Notes: generated from the sequence alone by a model not told the origin. A stretch of 64,000 bases of DNA from Agrobacterium tumefaciens (GCF_009649785.1 NZ_WJOK01000002.1:124001-188000), one strand, 5' to 3'; positions 28,879-38,770 are shown, counted from the stretch's first letter. Translations and numbers: made by a program.

Positions 28879-29862
28879 TCAGGCCTGAAAGCCGCGATAG
28901 TGGCTGGGCGGGAGGTGATTGTGCTGTTGCCACACGCGCCGCAAATGCCGGGCGGAGGCAAAGCCCGCCCGCTCGGCAATGGCTTCCATATCCAGACGGC
29001 TGTTTGCAAGGATGTCGCGGGCAAGATTGACACGCATCAGGTTGACGTAGTCGATGACGCTGATGCCGGTATGCTCGCGAAACAGGCGGGACAGGTGCCT
29101 CTCGCTCAGTGCGGCAATATCGGCCAGCCGTTCCAGCGACCAGTCCTGAGCCGGTTCAGTCATCACCCGGTCCTGCACCCGGTGAATGGCGGGGTGAATG
29201 TGGTTGCGGCCGGTAAGCCAGGGGGAGATTTGCGGATCATTGCCGCTGCGCCTGAGATAAACGACCATGTTTTTGGCAATGCGCGCCGCGACCGCAGGCG
29301 ATGTCAGTCGGGAAACGACATGCAGCATGAGGTCGGTGCCAGTGGAAATACCGGCGCTGGAGAAGCGGTTGCCATCCTCCACGAAAAGACGGTTTTCGGC
29401 CACCTGCGACAGCGGTGCGGTGCGGCGCAGCGCTTCGATGCAATCCGCATGTGTCGTACAGCTCCGCCCGTCGAAAAGTCCTGCTTCGCCCGCCAGCAGT
29501 GCGCCGGAGCAAATGGAAATGACTGTGGTGTCCGCGCGCACTGCGCGGCGCAACCATGCCACCAGGGCCTGCCGCTCCCGTCGCATCTCCGGCGCGTTGT
29601 CGAATCGGGAGATGCTGCCGGAAATCAGCAGGAAAGCATTGTCCGGCAGGCTCTCGGGCAAGGCCTCCAGCCCGCAAAGCCCAAGGCCGATGGAGGATTG
29701 CTGCTGGTCATGTTCCGCGATGTAACGGCAGTCGAAATGGATGTCCCGCTGTTCCGCGTTGGCATAACGGATCACCTCCAGCGGGCCGGCAATATCGAGC
29801 AACAGCGCGTGTGGCGGGACAAGCGTATAAAAGGGAATGGTCCGCGTGCCGCCATTGTCCAT
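28879..29862 (-). CDS. GlxA-family regulator (DJ-1/PfpI plus AraC domains)
   Basis: A 327-residue protein. Residues ~8-190 are a DJ-1/PfpI-like domain with the nucleophile-elbow-like Cys in ISICSGALLAGEAGLFDGR. Residues ~225-325 are an AraC HTH (WSLERLADIAALSERHLSRLFREHTGISVIDY and MEAIAERAGFASARHLRRVW). It overlaps the preceding isochorismatase-like gene by one base (TGATG), so it is translationally coupled and probably regulates that enzyme. Inducer unknown. Confidence 0.9.
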   Translation of the reverse strand: MDNGGTRTIPFYTLVPPHALLLDIAGPLEVIRYANAEQRDIHFDCRYIAEHDQQQSSIGLGLCGLEALPESLPDNAFLLISGSISRFDNAPEMRRERQALVAWLRRAVRADTTVISICSGALLAGEAGLFDGRSCTTHADCIEALRRTAPLSQVAENRLFVEDGNRFSSAGISTGTDLMLHVVSRLTSPAVAARIAKNMVVYLRRSGNDPQISPWLTGRNHIHPAIHRVQDRVMTEPAQDWSLERLADIAALSERHLSRLFREHTGISVIDYVNLMRVNLARDILANSRLDMEAIAERAGFASARHLRRVWQQHNHLPPSHYRGFQA

Positions 29863-30422
29863 CAGGCGGCCTTTCTTACCGTTTCGAGAACGTCGCCGAC
29901 GGTTGCGATGCGCGCAAAGCGACCGGCCAGCACCAGCTCGGTTCGGGTGCGAATATCATCAGGGCTGAACACGGTGCCCGAGGCGTGCGTCATTGGAAAG
30001 GTAAGCGTCGCCTCGGTGACGTAATCGACGGTGTAACCGAGGTCCGATGCATGCCGTGTGGTCGTTTCGCAGCACTGTTCGGTGCGGATGCCGGATACGA
30101 TCAGCCGGCTGATACCCTTTTGCGTCAGCCAGATATCGAGGCCGGTGCCGGCGAAAGCAGAGTGGCGGTTCTTGCGAAAGGTGACGTCAGGGGTAATGCG
30201 CACACCTTCCAGCGCGCGAATATAGCCGCTCTCCTCTGCAAAGGCCCGGTCGCCATCGACATGAAAGATTTGCACGACGGGAATGCCCGATGCCTTGGCG
30301 CCGTCGATCAGTGCCTGCTGTTTTTCCAGATAGGCGGGAAGTTCGCTTTCCTCGAAATAGGGGGTATGCCGGAAGGATTCCTGAACGTCGATGACAAGGA
30401 GTGCTGTGTGAGAAGAGGACAT
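29862..30422 (-). CDS. Isochorismatase-family cysteine hydrolase
   Basis: A 186-residue cysteine hydrolase: catalytic Asp in TALLVIDVQESF, Lys in VTFRKNRHSAF, and Cys in SGIRTEQCCETTTRHASDLG. Family members hydrolyse amides (nicotinamide, ureidoacrylate, N-carbamoyl compounds) or isochorismate. ATG 30422 has GGAG in range; ATGs at 30437 and further upstream are in frame. It is the first gene of the unit with the GlxA regulator. The substrate is not inferable. Confidence 0.87.
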   Translation of the reverse strand: MSSSHTALLVIDVQESFRHTPYFEESELPAYLEKQQALIDGAKASGIPVVQIFHVDGDRAFAEESGYIRALEGVRITPDVTFRKNRHSAFAGTGLDIWLTQKGISRLIVSGIRTEQCCETTTRHASDLGYTVDYVTEATLTFPMTHASGTVFSPDDIRTRTELVLAGRFARIATVGDVLETVRKAA

Positions 30423-30602
30423 TTCATGATTCTCCATTGGGTTCATGTATAGCATAATTCACCTTTGAAAGGCTGGATAAAAGCATGGAAACCGACAAAG
30501 GAAGGACGAATCCAGCCATAGCGTTTGCAGTTACGTTTCGTGCGACTTGCCAGGCGTCGCGACAATGGTAAGTTTCCCGGAATTACAGAGTGGGAGAATG
30601 AG

Positions 30603-31586
30603 ATGCTGCGCTTCGGAATAATTTCAACGGCGAAAATCGCTCAGGATCACGTCATTCCGGCGATTCAGGATGCGCGGAACTGTGTGGTGAGCGCCATCGC
30701 CAGCCGCGATCATGCCAAGGCGCGTGCGGTTGCAGATCGTTTTTCCGTCCCGCATGCCTTCGGCTCCTATGAGGAAATGCTTGCATCCGATGTGATCGAT
30801 GCCGTCTATATTCCGCTTCCCACCTCGCAACATGTGGAATGGACCATAAAAGCTGCCAATGCCGGCAAACACGTGCTGTGTGAAAAGCCGATCGCACTCA
30901 AGGCTGAACAGATCGACGCCATCATCGCGGCGCGGGATGACAATGGCGTCGTCGTGTCGGAGGCTTTCATGGTCACCTATTCTCCTGTTTGGGCCAAGGT
31001 GAAGGAATTGCTGGCATCAGGTGCAATCGGAACGCTGAAGCATGTGCAGGGCGCTTTCAGCTACTTCAATCGCGATCCCGGCAATATGCGCAATATTCCC
31101 GAACTGGGCGGCGGGGCCTTGCCGGATATCGGCGTCTACCCGACCATCGTCACCCGTTTTGCCACGGGTGCCGAGCCGAAGCGCGTACAGGCGAGCGTCG
31201 AGCGTGATAAGGAATTCGGCACCGATATCTATTCCAGCGTCAGGGCCGATTTCGGCGGCTTCGAACTGAGCTTTTATCTGGCAACCCAGCTTGCCGCCCG
31301 CCAGCTGATGGTTTTCCATGGCACGGACGGGTACATCGAGATCAAATCTCCCTTCAATGCAAATCGCTGGGGCGCGGAGGAAATCGAGTTGACCAACCAG
31401 GGCCATAACCAGTCGCAAGTCTTCCGGTTTCAGGATAGTCGCCAGTACAAGCTGGAGGCGGAGGCCTTTGCCCGCGCGGTGAAAGGTGAGGGCGAGGTCG
31501 TCACCCTGGAAAGCTCGAGGAAGAACCAGCTTTTCATCGATGCCATCTACCGTGCGGCGGAAAAGGACGGTTGGGAGACGGTTTAA
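30603..31586 (+). CDS. Gfo/Idh/MocA-family NAD(P)-dependent dehydrogenase
   Basis: A 327-residue oxidoreductase. An N-terminal Rossmann fold ([20 protein letters not shown]) is followed by [33 protein letters not shown], which holds the catalytic Lys of the E-K-P motif. The C-terminal domain includes [18 protein letters not shown] with the conserved Asp. It oxidises or reduces a sugar, polyol or dihydrodiol; related proteins include D-xylose/trans-dihydrodiol dehydrogenases. GGGAG supports ATG 30603. Its last codons overlap the convergent membrane gene. Confidence 0.9.
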   Translation: MLRFGIISTAKIAQDHVIPAIQDARNCVVSAIASRDHAKARAVADRFSVPHAFGSYEEMLASDVIDAVYIPLPTSQHVEWTIKAANAGKHVLCEKPIALKAEQIDAIIAARDDNGVVVSEAFMVTYSPVWAKVKELLASGAIGTLKHVQGAFSYFNRDPGNMRNIPELGGGALPDIGVYPTIVTRFATGAEPKRVQASVERDKEFGTDIYSSVRADFGGFELSFYLATQLAARQLMVFHGTDGYIEIKSPFNANRWGAEEIELTNQGHNQSQVFRFQDSRQYKLEAEAFARAVKGEGEVVTLESSRKNQLFIDAIYRAAEKDGWETV

Positions 31587-31954
31587 TCCTGATCCGCACG
31601 CTGCTTTTGAAGCCGCCTATAGCCGTAAAGCGCCAGCACCAATGCCGCGAGTGCCGAAAAAGCAAGCGGGACCAGCGGCTGCACGAGTGGATTGCGCCAT
31701 TGCAGCAGGGCGAACAGCCCGACGCCAACCATGCGGGAGATAAGCGTGACGGCGTTCAACAGAAAGCCGTTCAGCTCATTGCGGCCATCGCCATTCGAAT
31801 GGTTTAGCCTCCAACTCGTCGCAAGCCCTGCCAAAGCGCCCGGAAGACGGGCGGCAAGCGGGTCGATGCCGATATAAAAAATCAGCAGAAAAGAGATGGA
31901 AAGGTCTACAGCCAGTCCGTAAACCTCGGTCAGGGCGAAGTGGCGAAGCCGCAA
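31583..31954 (-). CDS. Small GtrA-like membrane protein
   Basis: A 123-residue protein with about four membrane helices. [43 protein letters not shown] resembles the first half of GtrA proteins, which assist polyprenyl-linked sugar transfer. The match is by pattern only. The start is a TTG at 31954 with no clear ribosome site, 11 bases after the stop of the upstream gene on the same strand. It overlaps the end of the Gfo/Idh/MocA gene by four bases. Confidence 0.6.
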   Translation of the reverse strand: MRLRHFALTEVYGLAVDLSISFLLIFYIGIDPLAARLPGALAGLATSWRLNHSNGDGRNELNGFLLNAVTLISRMVGVGLFALLQWRNPLVQPLVPLAFSALAALVLALYGYRRLQKQRADQD

Positions 31955-31965
31955 GGCCGTGTGCT

Positions 31966-32208
31966 TTAAAGCGTCGGCTGGGTGGAGCGCGGACGTTGCA
32001 GCACGAGAAGGCCGATGACCACACTCACAACGCCGAAATTATAACCCGCAAGCGCCAGGAGCAGCGACATCAGCGGCACGGCGGTTGCAGAAATCGCCAG
32101 TGCGACACCATAGGCGCCGATAACCATCAGGCAGATGAAAATGATGCTGAATACCGAACGCAACGCAACTGCGGTTACGCCGAGCAATGTGGCGGTAAGA
32201 AAAATCAT
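31966..32208 (-). CDS. Small hydrophobic membrane protein
   Basis: An 80-residue protein of about three helices (MIFLTATLLGVTAVALRS, SIIFICLMVIGAYGVALAI, VPLMSLLLALAGYNFGVVSVVIGLLVL) with a short basic tail; family not recognised. The ATG at 32208 follows GAGGAGG at ideal spacing, better than an ATG 90 bases upstream. It is followed closely by the GtrA-like gene, and the two probably form one transcript concerned with an envelope glycolipid function (inference). Confidence 0.6.
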   Translation of the reverse strand: MIFLTATLLGVTAVALRSVFSIIFICLMVIGAYGVALAISATAVPLMSLLLALAGYNFGVVSVVIGLLVLQRPRSTQPTL

Positions 32209-32398
32209 GAATGCCGCCTCCTCTTTGGTTGCCGGGTCTGGGATAAGACGTAGCGTCCTCTTCCCTAACGAACCCTTGTTTTCTCCTCCCTCACCCATTT
32301 TCCTAACTCGTTAGTTGAGGATATGGTTTCACCGCCGTTAAAATAGACCCGGCCAGTACCGGCATTTCCGAATCGACGGGTTTTGGTTACAAACGGGC

Positions 32399-34003
32399 AT
32401 GAGCGATATTTTCTCCAATGCCGCATTGAGCAATCTTGCCGAGTTCTCGGTTTCCGAACTGTCGGGTTCCATCAAGCGAACGGTGGAGACGGCTTTCGAT
32501 CAGGTGAGGGTGCGCGGCGAGATTTCCGGCTACCGGGGTCCGCATTCTTCGGGTCACGCCTATTTCTCCCTGAAGGACGATCGCGCCCGCATCGATGCGG
32601 TTATCTGGAAGGGTACTTTCTCGCGGCTGAAGTTCCGCCCGGAAGAGGGCATGGAGGTCATCGCCACCGGCAAGGTCACCACCTTTCCCGGCTCCTCGAA
32701 ATATCAGATCGTCATAGAAAGCCTGGAGCCGGCCGGCGCGGGCGCGCTGATGGCTTTGCTGGAGGACCGCCGCCGGCGTCTGGCGGCGGAGGGGCTGTTC
32801 GATGCGGAACGCAAACGCCGCCTGCCGTTCATGCCGCGTGTCATCGGTGTTGTCACATCGCCCACGGGCGCAGTCATTCGCGATATTCTCCACCGGATTT
32901 CGGATCGCTTTCCGGTCCATGTCGTCGTCTGGCCGGTCAAGGTGCAGGGGGAAGGCTCGGGTGAGGAAGTGGCGAACGCCATTCGCGGTTTCAATGCGCT
33001 TCAGCCCGGCGGTGAGATTGCACGCCCCGACGTGCTGATCGTCGCCCGTGGAGGCGGCAGTCTGGAAGATCTCTGGAGCTTCAACGACGAAATCGTCGTG
33101 CGCGCCGCTGCCGAGAGCGAAATCCCGCTGATTTCCGCTGTGGGGCATGAGACGGATACGACCCTGATCGACTACGCCGCCGACGTGCGCGCACCGACAC
33201 CGACGGGTGCCGCCGAAATGGCCGTGCCGGTGCGTGCGGAACTGGAGGCGCAGCTCTCCGGACTTGCAGCGCGCCTTTCCGGCTCGGTATCACGCCAAAT
33301 GGACAATCGCCGACAGGGCGTGCGTGCTCTGGTGCGTGCGCTGCCATCGCTTGACCAGCTTCTGGCTCTGCCGCGCCGTCGTTTCGACGAGGCCGCAAGC
33401 GGTTTGGGTCGCGGGCTTGAAATGACGACGCTGAACAAGCGCCGCGCGTTCGAACGCTCTGCTTCGGGTCTGAGGCCGGAAATCCTGCTGAATGGTCTGC
33501 GGCAGCATCGCCAGCGTGTTACGGAACGCATGCAGAGGGCCGAGGCGCTTGTGGAGCGCCGCCTGTTGCAGGCGCAGTCGAGAATTTCCTCGACCGATTC
33601 CGCGCTGCGTTCGCTGCCCGCCCGCTTGCTCGGCCAGTTGGAGCGGCAGAAGGAACGGGTCGTCACCGCAACGCGACGTGCCGATACCGCCGTGCTTCAC
33701 CGCATGGCGCAGAACCGCTCGGGCCTTGCCGCCCATGACCGCATCCTGCAGTCGCTGTCCTACAAGAATGTGCTGAACCGCGGTTATGCTGTCATCCGCG
33801 ACGAGGAGAACCGGCCCCTGACCCGGGCTGCTGCCATCGCGTCCGGCGCTGTGGTGTCAATGGAGTTCGCCGACGGTCGCGTGGCCGCCCTGACGACAGG
33901 CGAGGCTACTCCATCATCTGACGTTCCCACGCCTGCTGCTCCCAAAAAGAAGCCGGTGAAACCGGCCTCTTCCGACCCGGGAAATCAGGGCAGTCTGTTC
34001 TGA
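32399..34003 (+). CDS. xseA: Exodeoxyribonuclease VII large subunit
   Basis: A 534-residue XseA. An N-terminal OB-fold ([46 protein letters not shown]) precedes the catalytic domain ([68 protein letters not shown]). A long basic coiled coil and a Pro/Ala-rich tail follow. With XseB it degrades single-stranded DNA in repair; xseB is not in the window. Its stop directly abuts that of the convergent gene. Confidence 0.97.
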   Translation: MSDIFSNAALSNLAEFSVSELSGSIKRTVETAFDQVRVRGEISGYRGPHSSGHAYFSLKDDRARIDAVIWKGTFSRLKFRPEEGMEVIATGKVTTFPGSSKYQIVIESLEPAGAGALMALLEDRRRRLAAEGLFDAERKRRLPFMPRVIGVVTSPTGAVIRDILHRISDRFPVHVVVWPVKVQGEGSGEEVANAIRGFNALQPGGEIARPDVLIVARGGGSLEDLWSFNDEIVVRAAAESEIPLISAVGHETDTTLIDYAADVRAPTPTGAAEMAVPVRAELEAQLSGLAARLSGSVSRQMDNRRQGVRALVRALPSLDQLLALPRRRFDEAASGLGRGLEMTTLNKRRAFERSASGLRPEILLNGLRQHRQRVTERMQRAEALVERRLLQAQSRISSTDSALRSLPARLLGQLERQKERVVTATRRADTAVLHRMAQNRSGLAAHDRILQSLSYKNVLNRGYAVIRDEENRPLTRAAAIASGAVVSMEFADGRVAALTTGEATPSSDVPTPAAPKKKPVKPASSDPGNQGSLF

Positions 34004-35206
34004 TCAGATCGACGCCGCATCTGAAAAACGACGGCTGACGGTGAAGGTCTTTTCAATATAGGGATGCAGCTCCATGCCAAGGCCGGCACCCGGCGGCACG
34101 GTGATCATGCCGTTTTTAACTTCCGGCAATGCGGTAACGAGATCGCGGTACCAGGTCTTGTAGAAGGCGCGCACGCTTTCCTGAACCAGCGCGTTCGGTG
34201 CGTTGAGCGACAGATGCGTGGAGGCGCAGAGTACCACCGGGCCGGTGCAATCATGCGGCGCAACCGGCAGATGCCAGGCTTCGGCCATGGAAGCGATCTT
34301 GCGCGCTTCGGAAAGTCCACCACACCAGCTGATGTCAAGCATCACCACGCCGGCAGCGCCAGTTTCCAGAAGATCTCGGAAAGCCCAGCGCGAGCCGAGC
34401 GTCTCCGATGCGGAAATCGGCGCGGGTGAAACGGCGGCATAACGCGTCAGGCTGGAAAGGCTGTCCATCTTGATCGGATCTTCGTGCCAGAAGGTCTGGT
34501 AAGGGGTGAGCGCCTTGGCGATCTGCATGGCTGGCAGAAGCTGCCACATGGAGTGAAACTCCACCATGATATCCATCTTGTCGCCGACTGCCTTGCGAAT
34601 TTTCTCGAACGGCTCGAGCGCGCTTTTCAGGTCAGGCATCGAGATATATTGGCCGCGCGTCTTTTCCGCCGCCGCATCGAAAGGCCAGATCTTCATGGCC
34701 GTGATGCCGTCTTCCAGCAGCGAATGGGCAAGCTCGTCCGCCCGGTGCAGGAAGCCGTTCAGATCGTCATAATCCTTGCCGCCGGACAGGCCGTAATTGG
34801 CCGTCTGCTGGCCGGTCGCCTTCTTGATATATTCCGTGCCCGCGCAGGTATTGTAGGTGCGGATTTCCCTGCGGCTGAAGCCGCCAAGCAATTGCGCAAT
34901 AGGCTGGTTGGTGGCCTTGCCGAAAATATCCCAAAGCGCGATATCGAAGGCCGAATTGCCGCGTACTTCCGCCCCCGATGAACGGAAGCCGAGATAACCG
35001 ACGAGGTCCTGTGCCAGAAGGTCGATCTGCAGCGGATCGCGGCCGATCACGCGGGGTGCGATATATTCGTGCACATAGGTTTCAACCGTCTCGGCGCCGT
35101 AGAAGGTTTCACCAAGTCCGGTAATGCCCTCATCCGTGTGGACCAGAACCCAGAGCAGGTTTGCCCGTTCCGCCACGCGGACGGTTTCGAGTTTCGTAAT
35201 TTTCAT
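34004..35206 (-). CDS. Mandelate racemase/muconate lactonizing (enolase superfamily) enzyme
   Basis: A 400-residue enolase-superfamily member. It has a capping domain (MKITKLETVRVAERANLLWVLVHTDEGITGLGETF) and a barrel with base/metal residues in GITAMKIWPF, DIMVEFHSMW and FWHEDPI, and the loop PVAPHDCTGPV. The fold abstracts an alpha-proton of a carboxylate, usually a sugar acid, for dehydration or isomerisation. A strong GGAGGAG precedes the ATG. It follows its likely regulator, a FadR-type gene, by 54 bases. The exact acid substrate is not inferable. Confidence 0.9.
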   Translation of the reverse strand: MKITKLETVRVAERANLLWVLVHTDEGITGLGETFYGAETVETYVHEYIAPRVIGRDPLQIDLLAQDLVGYLGFRSSGAEVRGNSAFDIALWDIFGKATNQPIAQLLGGFSRREIRTYNTCAGTEYIKKATGQQTANYGLSGGKDYDDLNGFLHRADELAHSLLEDGITAMKIWPFDAAAEKTRGQYISMPDLKSALEPFEKIRKAVGDKMDIMVEFHSMWQLLPAMQIAKALTPYQTFWHEDPIKMDSLSSLTRYAAVSPAPISASETLGSRWAFRDLLETGAAGVVMLDISWCGGLSEARKIASMAEAWHLPVAPHDCTGPVVLCASTHLSLNAPNALVQESVRAFYKTWYRDLVTALPEVKNGMITVPPGAGLGMELHPYIEKTFTVSRRFSDAASI

Positions 35207-35260
35207 GAAGTGTCTCCTCCAGAGGCAGGCAGTTTTCGGTCTGGAACTGCGTTTGAAAAA

Positions 35261-35968
35261 TCAGGCGATGCCGGCGGCCAGAAGCGCATGCACGCTTTCA
35301 TCGAAATGCCGCGCCATAAGTGTCGAGGCCGTTTGCGGGTCGCCCGCGGCAATGGCCTGTCCGATGGCCATATGAAGTTCAGTCGCGGCATGACGCTGCG
35401 CGTCGGATTTGCGGCTCTTCCAGCCGATCGGCCATGTCTGGCGCGTCACATTCTGAAAGGCGCCGAGAATGAGTTCGAAAACCGGGTTCTTGGAGGCTCT
35501 GGCAACGGCAAGGTGAAAGGCAAGGTCGTGTTCCATGACCCTGTCACTATTACCGAAGTCCCGCTCCATATTGTTGGCGTGGTCGAGAATGGTGAGTGCC
35601 TCCGCATCCGTTCGCCGCAGCGCCGCCAATGTCACGGTTCTGACTTCGATGGTGCGGCGCACGTCGTAAATCTGCTGGATGTTGATCTGCTCGGTGTGAA
35701 TGCCATGTTCGAACATCAGCGACATCGCGCCATGATCCAGCGTCGCCACCGTGGCGCGCTTGCCGACGCTGACATCGATCAGCCGCATGGCCGACAAGGA
35801 CCGGAAAGCCTCGCGAACCACGGTGCGCGAGACACCGAGCTGCTGCGAAAGCGAAAGCTCGCTGGGCAGCTTCGCTCCGGGGGCAAGTTCGTTTTCGCGA
35901 ATGTGGCGCGTGATTGCGCCAATCGCGCTGCTGACGAGATCGGTTTCCTGCGAAATGGGCTTATACAA
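35261..35968 (-). CDS. FadR-type GntR transcriptional regulator (FCD domain)
   Basis: A 235-residue protein. A winged HTH (VSSAIGAITRHIRENELAPGAKLPSELSLSQQLGVSRTVVREAFRSLSAMRLIDV) is followed by an all-helical FCD ligand domain with metal-type residues (IYDVRRTIEVRTV, HDLAFHLAVARAS, HAATELHMAIGQAI, HFDESVHALL). The TTG at 35968 is preferred: GGAGG lies five bases upstream, while an earlier TTG at 35980 falls within the operator. It likely represses itself and the enolase-superfamily gene until a sugar acid is present. Confidence 0.9.
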   Translation of the reverse strand: MYKPISQETDLVSSAIGAITRHIRENELAPGAKLPSELSLSQQLGVSRTVVREAFRSLSAMRLIDVSVGKRATVATLDHGAMSLMFEHGIHTEQINIQQIYDVRRTIEVRTVTLAALRRTDAEALTILDHANNMERDFGNSDRVMEHDLAFHLAVARASKNPVFELILGAFQNVTRQTWPIGWKSRKSDAQRHAATELHMAIGQAIAAGDPQTASTLMARHFDESVHALLAAGIA

Positions 35969-35978
35969 TCGTTCCTCC

Positions 35979-35995
35979 AACCTGTAGGACAGGTT
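35979..35995. promoter_or_regulatory. FadR-type operator palindrome
   Basis: AACCTGT-AGG-ACAGGTT is a perfect inverted repeat with 7-bp arms and a central GT-N3-AC, the core recognised by many FadR-subfamily regulators. It ends 11 bases upstream of the regulator's start codon. Confidence 0.78.
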
Positions 35996-36081
35996 AACGG
36001 AAAATTGCTTATAGGATTCTTAGCGCCAAAACAAGCGCCATCACCTGCGCGATTGCTGGTTCCTGTCCGCTTTTTAGGGAA

Positions 36082-36582
36082 CTAAGCTTCAAACCCCTGT
36101 AGAAACCGCTTCACAAGCTTGTTCAGCGCCGTGCGTTCTTCTTCGCTGAGCTGTGCGACCAGCCGTTGCTGGTTCTCGACATGGGCGCTGACCGCGTCCT
36201 CGACAATGGCAAATCCCCGCTCCGTCAATGATATCAACACGCTGCGCCGATCCTGCGGGTTGTGGATGCGCTCCACCAGACCCGCTTTTTCCAGCTGGTC
36301 GATCCGGTTGGTCATCGTGCCGGAGCTTACCATTGTCATGGCCAGCAGATCACCGGGCGAAAGCCGGTAGGGCGCGCCCGCGCGCCGTAATGTCGCCAGC
36401 ACATCAAAAGCGGAAGAGGAGAGGCCGTGTTTCAGCAGCACCGCCTCCACCTCGCGACCGAGATGCGTGGTTAGCCGTTTCAAGCGCCCAAGCAGCCCCA
36501 TTGGCTCGACATCAAGATCGGGCCTCTCCTTGCGCCATTGCGCCAGAATGTGATCGACGTGATCAATCGGTTCTTTGCTCAT
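36082..36582 (-). CDS. MarR-family transcriptional regulator
   Basis: A 166-residue winged-helix protein. LGREVEAVLLKHGLSSSAFDVLATLRRAG, SPGDLLAMTMVSSGTMTNRIDQLEKAGLVERIHNPQDRRSVLISLTERG is a textbook MarR core, and the last helices form the dimer interface. It is divergent from an EamA exporter with a palindromic site between. It probably represses the exporter and itself until a phenolic or other lipophilic ligand binds. Confidence 0.92.
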   Translation of the reverse strand: MSKEPIDHVDHILAQWRKERPDLDVEPMGLLGRLKRLTTHLGREVEAVLLKHGLSSSAFDVLATLRRAGAPYRLSPGDLLAMTMVSSGTMTNRIDQLEKAGLVERIHNPQDRRSVLISLTERGFAIVEDAVSAHVENQQRLVAQLSEEERTALNKLVKRFLQGFEA

Positions 36583-36602
36583 CACCAAGGTATAACAACT
36601 GA

Positions 36603-36657
36603 TATCTTGACGTCAAGATAAAATTGGCTAAGTTGTATTTATCTTGATGTAGAGATT
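36603..36657. promoter_or_regulatory. Paired MarR operators
   Basis: TATCTTGAC-GTCAAGATA (36603-36620) is a perfect 18-bp palindrome lying 21 bases from the MarR start. A second copy, TATCTTGATGTAGAGATT (36640-36657), matches it at 14 of 18 positions and ends six bases before the exporter start. Together they cover the divergent promoters. Confidence 0.82.
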
Positions 36658-36663
36658 CTTGAA

Positions 36664-37530
36664 ATGAAGAAAAACACCACCTATGCCGCCGATGTGCTGG
36701 TGACGGCACTTGCCCCCGCCATCTGGGGGACGACCTACTTCGTCACCACCGAATTCCTGCCGCATGGATATCCATTCCATGTTGCGATGCTGCGCGCCTT
36801 GCCGGCCGGCATATTGCTGTTGCTTCTCGTCAGAAAACTACCGGAGGGCATCTGGTGGCCACGCAGCCTTATTCTAGGTGCGCTGAATTTCTCGTTTTTC
36901 TGGGCGATGCTTTTCGTTTCGGCTTACCGGCTGCCGGGTGGTGTAGCCGCGACTGTGGGTGCGATCCAACCCCTGATCGTGATCGGCCTTTCGCGGCTGT
37001 TTCTCGCCGCGCCGGTCCGGCCGCTGGCCATTGTCGCTGGTCTTCTGGGTATGTTAGGCGTCGCACTTCTGGTTTTGGCGCCGGGTGCTGCCGCGTTGGA
37101 TGCCGTCGGCGTGGCTGCGGGTCTTGCAGGCGCCGTATCCATGGCCTTTGGAACCGTGCTCACCCGCAAATGGCGACCGCCGGTGTCGAACCTCACCTTT
37201 ACGGCCTGGCAATTGACGGCTGGAGGCATTCTGCTTCTGCCGGTCGCATATTTCCTGGAACCGGCCCTGCCTGCACCTACCGCGGCCAATATTCTCGGCA
37301 TGGCCTATCTCGGCATTATTGGCGCCGCCTTGACCTATTTTCTGTGGTTCCGGGGTCTCGCCCGCATCGAACCCTCGGCTGCAGCCTCGCTCGGTTTCCT
37401 AAGCCCTGTCGTTGCGACCCTGCTCGGCTGGCTGGCGCTCGGCCAAAGCCTCACGCCAGCGCAAATCGTCGGCTTCGTTGCAGTGCTTTTCAGCATCTGG
37501 CTCAGTCAGCGGAGCCAGCTGCCGAAATAG
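36664..37530 (+). CDS. EamA/DMT-family exporter under MarR control
   Basis: A 288-residue protein with ten hydrophobic segments in two EamA repeats: ALAPAIWGTTYFVTTEFLPHG and FHVAMLRALPAGILLLLL in the first, GAALTYFLWFRGLARIEPSAAASLGFLSPVVATLLGWL in the second. It probably exports an amino acid or aromatic compound from the cytoplasm. The ATG lies six bases after the weaker MarR operator, so repression would block its transcription directly. It is monocistronic. Confidence 0.9.
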   Translation: MKKNTTYAADVLVTALAPAIWGTTYFVTTEFLPHGYPFHVAMLRALPAGILLLLLVRKLPEGIWWPRSLILGALNFSFFWAMLFVSAYRLPGGVAATVGAIQPLIVIGLSRLFLAAPVRPLAIVAGLLGMLGVALLVLAPGAAALDAVGVAAGLAGAVSMAFGTVLTRKWRPPVSNLTFTAWQLTAGGILLLPVAYFLEPALPAPTAANILGMAYLGIIGAALTYFLWFRGLARIEPSAAASLGFLSPVVATLLGWLALGQSLTPAQIVGFVAVLFSIWLSQRSQLPK

Positions 37531-37531
37531 C

Positions 37532-38770
37532 TCAGGCCCATTCGCCCTTGCGCATCACCGGAACTGTGGAGCCATCCGGCTTCACGCCATCGATATCCAC
37601 CTTATCGGAACCGATCATCCAGTCGATGTGGATCAGGCTGGAATTGCCGCCTTGCGCCTTGATCTGGTCCTGCGACAACGAAGCACCATCAACGAAGCAT
37701 TTCGAATAGCATTGGCCGAGCGCAATGTGGCAGGAAGCGTTTTCGTCGAACAGCGTGTTGTAGAACAGGATGCCACTTGCCGAAATCGGCGAGGAATGCG
37801 GCACCAGTGCCACTTCACCCAGACGCCGCGCACCCTCGTCGGTATCGAGTACCTTGTTCAGCACGGCTTCGCCCTTCGAAGCCTTGGCTTCCACGATGCG
37901 GCCGCCTTCGAACTTCACCTGGATATCGTCGATCAGCGTTCCCTGATGTGAAAGCGGCTTGGTGCTGGACACGTAACCATCCACGCGCAGCGCATGCGGT
38001 GTGGTGAACACTTCTTCCGTCGGAATGTTCGGGTTGCAGGTGACGCCGTTCTTGGCGGTGGAGGCGCCCCCATGCCATTCGTGGCCGTCCGCCAGGCCGA
38101 TTTTCACGTCCGTGCCGGGACCGGTGAAATGCAGCGACGAGAAACGTTCACCGTTCAGCCATGCCGAACGCTTGGCGAGATTGGCGTTATGCTCCGCCCA
38201 TGCCGCGACCGGATCGGCGAGATCTACACGCGAAGCGGCGAAGATGGCGTCCGCGAGCTTGCGAACCGCTTCGTCTTCCGTCAAACCGGGAAAGACCTGT
38301 TTTGCCCAGGACGGGTTTGGATAGGAGATGATGTTCCAGTTGATATCGAAGTTGGAAATCTTCTCAAGCGCCGGCTTATAGGCCGTGGAATTGGCCTTGT
38401 TGGCGCGCGCCACCTTGGCGGGATCCTGTTCGGCCAGCAGCATGGGGTTGTCGCCGGCAATCGCAAGCCGCGCCGCGCCATTGGCATAGGCCTTGGCCAT
38501 GCCGTCATAGAGCCAGCCGGAAGCCCGGTCGAAATTGGCGTCACTGGCGTGGCGGTAGCGGGAAAGCGTGGTTTCTTCGTCGGAGTAGAAGGTGGTGACC
38601 AGCCCGCCGCCGGCAAGATAGGCGTGTTTGGTCAAAAACCGCACCAGCGGCAACGCCGCCAGCGGAGCGGTGATCACCAGATCCTGATCCTTCTGCAATT
38701 GCAGGCCGACCTTGACGGCGACTTCAGCCAGTTTCTCGAGTTTGACGGGATCGATGGGGGAAACAGTCAT
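37532..38770 (-). CDS. M29-family aminopeptidase
   Basis: A 412-residue metallo-aminopeptidase. It has DQDLVITAPLAALPLVRFLTKHAY near the start, the metal-ligand region CNPNIPTEEVFTTPHALRVDGYVSSTKPL, and the C-terminal SSLIHIDWMIGSDKVDIDG with His and Asp ligands. M29 (AmpS/PepS) enzymes remove N-terminal residues using two metal ions in the cytoplasm. It lies 87 bases downstream of the ybaK gene on the same strand. Confidence 0.92.
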   Translation of the reverse strand: MTVSPIDPVKLEKLAEVAVKVGLQLQKDQDLVITAPLAALPLVRFLTKHAYLAGGGLVTTFYSDEETTLSRYRHASDANFDRASGWLYDGMAKAYANGAARLAIAGDNPMLLAEQDPAKVARANKANSTAYKPALEKISNFDINWNIISYPNPSWAKQVFPGLTEDEAVRKLADAIFAASRVDLADPVAAWAEHNANLAKRSAWLNGERFSSLHFTGPGTDVKIGLADGHEWHGGASTAKNGVTCNPNIPTEEVFTTPHALRVDGYVSSTKPLSHQGTLIDDIQVKFEGGRIVEAKASKGEAVLNKVLDTDEGARRLGEVALVPHSSPISASGILFYNTLFDENASCHIALGQCYSKCFVDGASLSQDQIKAQGGNSSLIHIDWMIGSDKVDIDGVKPDGSTVPVMRKGEWA

